Origin: Halomonas ventosae | GTDB taxonomy: Bacteria; Pseudomonadota; Gammaproteobacteria; Pseudomonadales; Halomonadaceae | Length of the DNA: 64,000 nucleotides | Reading direction: 5' to 3' | Assembly: GCF_004363555.1 (NCBI RefSeq) | Contig: NZ_SNZJ01000026.1 | Coordinates: 1-64,000, forward strand | Shown: piece by piece, positions 58,921-64,000 of the stretch | Layout of the letters: each line of letters opens with the position of its first letter | How positions within the stretch are numbered: position 1 is the stretch's first letter | The notes under the pieces: model-generated | What the model was told of the DNA's origin: nothing | Database searches by the model: none | What the model saw: only the letters and a program-made list of their open reading frames with translations | Made by a program: the position numbers and the translations under genes

Positions 58921-59635
58921 GGCGAAGGGTTTCCCTGTAGGTGCGTTGGGCCGGCATGCACCCGGCCGGCTCGCGGGGCGCTGGCACGCAGCGCTCTGGT
59001 TGGCGCTGCTCTTGCTGTCGTCGTTGCTGCTGGCCGGCGGGGCGGCGCAGGCGTCGACGCGACCGGTGCTGCTGGTGATGGGCGACAGCCTGAGCGCCGC
59101 CTACGGCATCGAGCAGCAGGCCGGCTGGGTCAGTCTGCTGCAGGCGCGCCTGGACGGGAAGGCGCAGGTGGTCAACGCCAGCATCAGCGGCGAGACCTCC
59201 AGCGGCGCCGCCGCCCGGCTGCCCGACCTTCTCGGACAGCACGAGCCGGATATCGTTGTGATGGAGCTCGGCGGCAACGACGGCCTGCGCGGCCTGCCGC
59301 CCGGCCAGTTCGAGGCCAACATGGCCACCATGGTCGAGGCCAGCCGGGCCTCGGGCGCCGAGGTGCTGCTGCTCGGCATCGACATCCCGCCGAACTACGG
59401 CCGGGCCTACCGCAACGCCTTCACCGCGGTCTACACGCGGCTGGCCGAGGAGTACGAGCTGCCGCTGGTGCCATTCCTGCTCGAGGGCGTGGCCCTGGAG
59501 GAGGAGCTGATGCAGGACGATGGCATCCATCCCACTGCCGCCGCCCAGCCGCTGATCCTGGAGAACGTCTGGCCACGCCTCGCGCCGCTGCTGGAGGCCA
59601 ACGGCGCCGTGGTGGCAAAGAGCGCTCAGGACTGA
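58919..59635 (+). CDS. tesA: multifunctional acyl-CoA thioesterase / lysophospholipase TesA
   Basis: 238 residues with an unusually long signal-peptide region (hydrophobic about 26-45, ending AAQA), then an SGNH hydrolase: MGDSLSAAYG (Ser nucleophile), GGNDGLRG, and DGIHPTAAAQ (catalytic Asp/His). GAGAGGAG is positioned 6 bases before ATG 58919. Divergent from ybbA, as in E. coli. Its 3' end overlaps the convergent EamA gene by 10 bases. Confidence 0.93.
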
Positions 59636-60531
59636 GCCACCGGCGCGGGCGTCTTCTGCCACTGCTGCAGCGCCAGGCCCCCGAGGATCAGCACCAGGCC
59701 CACCAGGGTGGAGGCGAGGATCGGCTCGCCCACCACCAGGAAGAGCAGCAGCAGCGACACCGGCGGCGAGAGGAAGATCAGGTTGGAGACCTTCGCCGTG
59801 CGCGAGACCCGGTGCACGGCCAGCTGCCAGAGCACGAAGGCGATGCCCATCTCGAACAGCCCCACGTAGATACCGGCCCCCAGCGCCGTCCAGCCGTGCC
59901 ACTGAAGGCCCGGCCCGGCCAGCAGCAGGACCGTGAGCACCGGCACGCCGACGCTGAAGTTCTGCCACTGGGCCACCAGCGGCGGGCGATGGTCGCGGGC
60001 ATTGAGCAGCCAGTAGAGCGCCCAGAGCAGCGTCGAGGCGAGCGCCAGGCCGACGCCGAGCGGGTCGGCGAAGGCCACGTCGAACACCGCCCCGCGGGTG
60101 GCGATCACCCACACCCCTGCGTAGGCGATCAGCCCCGCCAGGACGTCCATGCGGGTCAGCCGCTGGCCCAGCAGCGGCACCGCCAGGAAGGCCATCGCCA
60201 GCGCCCAGGTGTAGTTGAGCGCCATGGCCTCCTGGCCGGGCAGGCGGTCGTAGGCGCCGAACAGCACCAGGTAGTAGGCCACCGGATTCATCAGCCCCGC
60301 CCAGGCGGCGGTGCGCCAGCCGCGCCTCAGCGCCTGGCCCAGCAGCCCCTGGCGCGCCACCAGCACGCCGATCAGTGCCCAGGAGACCAGCGAGGCGAGC
60401 CACATCAGCGCCAGCGGCGACATGTGGGCGAGCGCCACCTTGAAGGCGGTGGCCACGGTGGACCACAGCGCCACCGCCCCCAGCCCGAAGAGCATCGCCT
60501 GGCGATCACCGCTCATGGGCGTCGGGCTCAT
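59626..60531 (-). CDS. EamA/DMT-family transporter
   Basis: 301-residue inner-membrane protein with ten hydrophobic helices in two EamA repeats (GLGAVALWSTVATAFKVAL; LALASTLLWALYWLLNAR). Drug/metabolite or amino-acid export is typical; the substrate is unknown. Ten bases overlap with tesA at the stop ends; its ATG overlaps the stop of the small Rdx gene by 4 bases. Confidence 0.88.
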   Translation of the reverse strand: MSPTPMSGDRQAMLFGLGAVALWSTVATAFKVALAHMSPLALMWLASLVSWALIGVLVARQGLLGQALRRGWRTAAWAGLMNPVAYYLVLFGAYDRLPGQEAMALNYTWALAMAFLAVPLLGQRLTRMDVLAGLIAYAGVWVIATRGAVFDVAFADPLGVGLALASTLLWALYWLLNARDHRPPLVAQWQNFSVGVPVLTVLLLAGPGLQWHGWTALGAGIYVGLFEMGIAFVLWQLAVHRVSRTAKVSNLIFLSPPVSLLLLFLVVGEPILASTLVGLVLILGGLALQQWQKTPAPVAQS

Positions 60532-60797
60532 CGGTCGAGGTGTCCCAGGTCACGGCCGGGAGCCAGGCGGTCGCGCACCGCCTGCTTGAGGGCCTTGATG
60601 TCGGGGAAGCCGCCGTCGCGCCTGCGCTCCCAGAGCGAGGCCTCATCAAGGAGGATCTCGAAGTGGCCGCCTTGGGAGGGCACCAGGGCCACCTCCTCCA
60701 GCTCCTCGCCGAAGGTGGAGAGCAGCTCCTGGGCGTACCAGGCACTGCGCAGCAACCACTGGCACTGGGTACAGTAGTGGATTCGAATACGTGACAT
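60528..60797 (-). CDS. SelT/SelW/SelH-like (Rdx) small redox protein, cysteine form
   Basis: 89 residues with the thioredoxin-like motif Cys9-Thr-Gln-Cys12 (HYCTQCQW) where selenoprotein relatives carry selenocysteine. FEILLDEASLWERRRDGGFPD is the rest of the Rdx signature. Presumed thiol redox role. It precedes the EamA gene in a two-gene operon, and its start nearly touches the divergent MFS gene region. Confidence 0.87.
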   Translation of the reverse strand: MSRIRIHYCTQCQWLLRSAWYAQELLSTFGEELEEVALVPSQGGHFEILLDEASLWERRRDGGFPDIKALKQAVRDRLAPGRDLGHLDR

Positions 60798-60853
60798 GGA
60801 ACCTCGAGTGTCGCGACAATGGGCCTCCCGATGATACCAGCCAGGGAGTTCCG

Positions 60854-62167
60854 ATGGCCGCCCCCGAGATCAACCAGACCCGCCTCTTCGAGTGGCTCAC
60901 CGGTGACGAGGACAGCCGGATGTGCCGGGACATCCCGGACGAGGCCTGCAACGAGCAGCCGCGCAACTTCTTCCTGCACCTGGTGGCGGCACTCGGCAAC
61001 AAGCTGGCCGACGAGCTCTCCAGCGCCCGCCTGGTACTGCCCTGGTTGCTGGGGGTGATCGGCGCCCCGCTGTGGATGGTCGGCCTGCTGGTGCCGATCC
61101 GCGAGTCCGGTGCTCTGCTGCCCCAGCTGTTCGTGGCCGGCTTCATCCGGCTCAAGCCCAAACGCAAGTGGGTCTGGGTGCTGGGCGGCCTGCTCCAGGC
61201 GGCCGCCGCCGCGGTGCTGGCCCTGCTCGCACTGTTCGGCTCGGGCGCCGTCGGTGGGGGTCTGGTACTCGCCGTGCTGGTGGCGCTGTCGCTGGCCCGG
61301 GGCCTGTCGTCGATCGCCACCAAGGACGTGATGGGCAAGACCATCGCCAAGCAGCGCCGCGGCACCCTGATGGGCTGGAGCGGCAGCGTGGCCGGCGGGG
61401 TGACCCTGGCCGCCGGCGGCGTGCTGATGCTGTTCGGTGACCGTCCCGGGGAGCTGGCGCTGGCCGTGCTGCTCGGGGTGGCGGCGCTGGGCTGGGCCGT
61501 CAATGCCCTGTGCGCGGCGCGCATCAAGGAGACACCCGGCGCCGTGGAGGGCGGCGAGAATGTCTGGGACAGCGTCAAGCTGGGGCTGCGCCTGCTGCGC
61601 GACGACCGCGCCTTCCTGCACTTCAACCTCTCCCGCGCCCTGCTGCTGGCCAGCGCCCTGGCCCTGCCCTATGTGGCGCTGCTCGGCCAGCAGCAGAGCG
61701 GCGCCGAGCTTGGCGGCCTGGGCATCCTGATCGTGGTCTCGGGGCTTGCCGGCATGCTGGCGAGCCCGATCTGGGGCAAGCGCGCCGATGCCTCGAGCCG
61801 ACGGGTGATGCGCGACGGCGGCCTCGGCACCGCGGCGGGCTGCCTGCTCGGGGCGGCCTTCGCCTGGCTGCCCGGTGCCTGGAGCGAGAGCGTCTGGCCC
61901 TATGCGCTGGTCTACGCGCTGCTGGTGATCGTCCATGCCGGCGTTCGCCTGGGCCGCAAGACCTACATCGTCGACATGGCCGGCGCCGACAAGCGCGCCC
62001 TCTACGTGGCGCTCTCCAACACCCTCACGGGCGTGCTGATGCTGGTCGTGGGCGGGGTCGTCGGCCTGCTCGCCCAGTGGCTCGGCAGCGCCGGGCTACT
62101 GGCCTGCCTGGCACTGATGGGCCTCGGCGCGGCCGCCAGCGCCTGGCGCCTGCCCGAGGTGCAATGA
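60854..62167 (+). CDS. MFS-family transporter
   Basis: 437-residue membrane protein with 11-12 hydrophobic segments. ATG 60854 follows CAGGGAG by 6 bases. It contains LARGLSSIATKDVMGKTIAKQRRGTLMGW in the loop between the halves' helices 4-5 and ASPIWGKRADASSRR. Substrate unknown. It lies upstream of the short LOV gene with 115 bases between. Confidence 0.87.
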   Translation: MAAPEINQTRLFEWLTGDEDSRMCRDIPDEACNEQPRNFFLHLVAALGNKLADELSSARLVLPWLLGVIGAPLWMVGLLVPIRESGALLPQLFVAGFIRLKPKRKWVWVLGGLLQAAAAAVLALLALFGSGAVGGGLVLAVLVALSLARGLSSIATKDVMGKTIAKQRRGTLMGWSGSVAGGVTLAAGGVLMLFGDRPGELALAVLLGVAALGWAVNALCAARIKETPGAVEGGENVWDSVKLGLRLLRDDRAFLHFNLSRALLLASALALPYVALLGQQQSGAELGGLGILIVVSGLAGMLASPIWGKRADASSRRVMRDGGLGTAAGCLLGAAFAWLPGAWSESVWPYALVYALLVIVHAGVRLGRKTYIVDMAGADKRALYVALSNTLTGVLMLVVGGVVGLLAQWLGSAGLLACLALMGLGAAASAWRLPEVQ

Positions 62168-62282
62168 CCCACCGGCACGCCGGCGCGTTGAAATCCCGAC
62201 GCCGGCTGGCCATGATGAGGGCAATATCCCGCCCCTTGCCGCCGAGCGATGCGCCAAGGGCACCGCGACAGGAACCCCCTGC

Positions 62283-62717
62283 ATGAAACGATCCCCCCTG
62301 ATCAGCCCGGAACTGCTGGAACGCATCATCGATGCCTCCGAGGACGGCATCGTGGTCGCCGAGCAGGAGGGCGACGAGAACATCCTGATCTACGTCAACC
62401 AGGGCTTCGAGCGCCTCACCGGCTACAGCGCCGACGAGATCCTCTACCAGGACTGCCGCTTCCTGCAGAACGAGGACCGCGACCAGCCGGGGCTCGATGC
62501 CATCCGCAAGGCCCTGAAGTCGGGTCGTCCCTGCCGCGAGGTGCTGCGCAACTATCGCAAGGACGGCACCCTGTTCTACAACGAGCTCTCCATCACCCCC
62601 ATGTACGACGAGGATGACCACCTCACCTACTTCATCGGGGTGCAGAAGGATGTGACCGAGCGCGTCGAGGCCCAGCTGGAACTCGAGCGGCTCAAGGCCG
62701 AACACGGCCTCACCTGA
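62283..62717 (+). CDS. short LOV-domain blue-light receptor
   Basis: 144 residues that are almost entirely one LOV (light-oxygen-voltage) domain. Photoactive Cys58 lies in YQDCRFLQ, the FMN-binding Asn90 in LRNYRKDG, Asn100 in FYNELSI, and the signalling Gln121 in FIGVQKDV, all conserved positions. Flanking helices (LLERIIDASEDG; VEAQLELERLKAEH) are those of short LOV proteins such as PpSB1-LOV of Pseudomonas putida. No output domain. Presumed FMN-adduct photoswitch; partner unknown. AGGA lies about 12 bases before the ATG. Confidence 0.92.
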   Translation: MKRSPLISPELLERIIDASEDGIVVAEQEGDENILIYVNQGFERLTGYSADEILYQDCRFLQNEDRDQPGLDAIRKALKSGRPCREVLRNYRKDGTLFYNELSITPMYDEDDHLTYFIGVQKDVTERVEAQLELERLKAEHGLT

Positions 62718-62756
62718 GAGCGCAGAGGCGGCGGCGAAAAAAAGTCTTCCGGGGGC

Positions 62757-62815
62757 TTGTCCCCGGCCCACCTTGCAGCTATACAGCCAGCAGGCAACGG
62801 CCGTTGCCTGCTGGC
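62757..62815 (+). promoter_or_regulatory. sigma-70-like promoter with 30-base perfect palindrome at the start site
   Basis: TTGTCC at 62757-62762, a 17-base spacer and TATACA at 62780-62785 make a plausible promoter. Directly after the -10 box, bases 62786-62815 form GCCAGCAGGCAACGG joined to its exact complement. The palindrome would cover +1 to about +25 and may be an operator or an RNA hairpin. It lies between the LOV gene stop and the small gene at 62904. Confidence 0.5.
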
Positions 62816-62903
62816 GCTTCAGGTTCCGCACCCGGGACGGGAAGCGATCGTATGATCCGCCGGACCTTGCAGCGTTCGGCCCCGGGCCATGGGAGGACGT
62901 CGC

Positions 62904-63104
62904 ATGAGCCATGAACCCCTTCTCGATACCACCGACGACGATCAGGACTACCTGGAAGCGGTCAACGACGACTACGGTCGCGTCCGCCCCAGCAGTCGTG
63001 CCGATACCCTGAGGGCAAGGCGACGCGTGGAGGCCCTCATCGAGGAGCGCCGCCTGCGCCGCGCCATCGAGGACGACTGGGACCTCGAGGAAGAGGAAGA
63101 GTAA
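62904..63104 (+). CDS. small PA3496-like protein
   Basis: 66 residues, highly charged: acidic N-terminus (DTTDDDQDYLEAVNDDYG), basic middle (RARRRVEALIEERRLRRAIEDD) and poly-Glu end. This resembles the PA3496 family, sometimes named putative envelope-integrity protein; the function is not established. ATG 62904 is preferred to one at 62889. Terminator follows at 63118. Confidence 0.75.
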   Translation: MSHEPLLDTTDDDQDYLEAVNDDYGRVRPSSRADTLRARRRVEALIEERRLRRAIEDDWDLEEEEE

Positions 63105-63117
63105 CCCCTGCCCTCGG

Positions 63118-63148
63118 CCCGGGGACGCTGGCCTTTGGCGTCCCCGGG
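63118..63148 (+). terminator. terminator after the PA3496-like gene
   Basis: 11-bp stem CCCGGGGACGC / GCGTCCCCGGG with a 9-base loop, 14 bases past the stop, followed by CTCTATC. It insulates the next gene, ettA. Confidence 0.7.
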
Positions 63149-63193
63149 CTCTATCATCGTGGCCACTGACATCCCCCAACCAAGTGGCTTTCC

Positions 63194-64000
<807 letters not shown>

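Overview
The window is a contiguous, gene-dense stretch (roughly two-thirds GC) of a gammaproteobacterial chromosome. Gene order and protein style point to the Halomonadaceae (Halomonas or a close relative). Evidence: the enterobacterial-type block nudE / yrfG-hslR-hslO-pckA, the nrdR-ribD-ribBA-ribH-nusB-thiL-pgpA block, thiBPQ, tesA/ybbA-ybbP, many acidic proteins, and genes for the compatible solute glucosylglycerate. No tRNA, rRNA, insertion sequence, prophage or CRISPR array was recognised. Family and genus assignments rest on recognition of protein motifs, not on a database search.

Layout. 0-6.3 kb: redox and housekeeping genes (alpha/beta hydrolase, dsbB, gshA, tex, exported msrB). 6.4-12 kb: pckA, hslO, hslR and yrfG facing divergent nudE, then a ydgJ-type oxidoreductase. 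12-17.4 kb: ilvD and the thiamine transporter thiBPQ. 17.5-21.3 kb: lon and a ydgA-like (DUF945) gene. 21.3-26.9 kb: the riboflavin / NusB / ThiL / PgpA operon, in which the expected riboflavin synthase gene (ribE) is absent and a fold-back repeat occupies that position. 27-30.4 kb: a GH13_18 sugar phosphorylase, a PCuAC copper chaperone and dsbG.

30.4-42.5 kb is an almost entirely minus-strand sulfur-oxidation island. It holds a two-component system translationally coupled to tsdB-tsdA (thiosulfate to tetrathionate), two half-size YeeE/YedE transporters, a SulP permease, a type II sulfide:quinone oxidoreductase, a DUF442 phosphatase/sulfurtransferase-like protein, two paralogous persulfide-dioxygenase-type metallo-beta-lactamase proteins, a DUF2892 membrane protein, an exported DsrE-like protein and an exported rhodanese. 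Together these could take up and oxidise reduced sulfur on both sides of the inner membrane: sulfide by SQR, persulfide by the dioxygenases, thiosulfate by TsdAB.

42.6-51 kb: a beta-CASP metallo-beta-lactamase protein, gluconokinase, a TRAP transporter with a GntR/FCD regulator, and the glucosylglycerate pair gpgS-gpgP. The GH13_18 enzyme at 27 kb could recycle or degrade the same family of osmolytes. 51-60.8 kb: glyA, a large secreted protein of unknown function, a polyphosphate:AMP phosphotransferase, ybbP-ybbA divergent from tesA with overlapping start codons, an EamA transporter and a small Rdx-type protein. 60.8-64 kb: an MFS transporter, a stand-alone short LOV blue-light receptor, a small PA3496-like protein behind a promoter with a 30-bp perfect palindrome, and the 5' part of ettA, which runs off the window.

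The most unusual items are the signalling-coupled tsdBA operon with a PmrA/QseB-type box, the exported DsrE/rhodanese pair, the loss of ribE at a repeat-bearing junction, a two-copy fold-back repeat family, and the short LOV protein.
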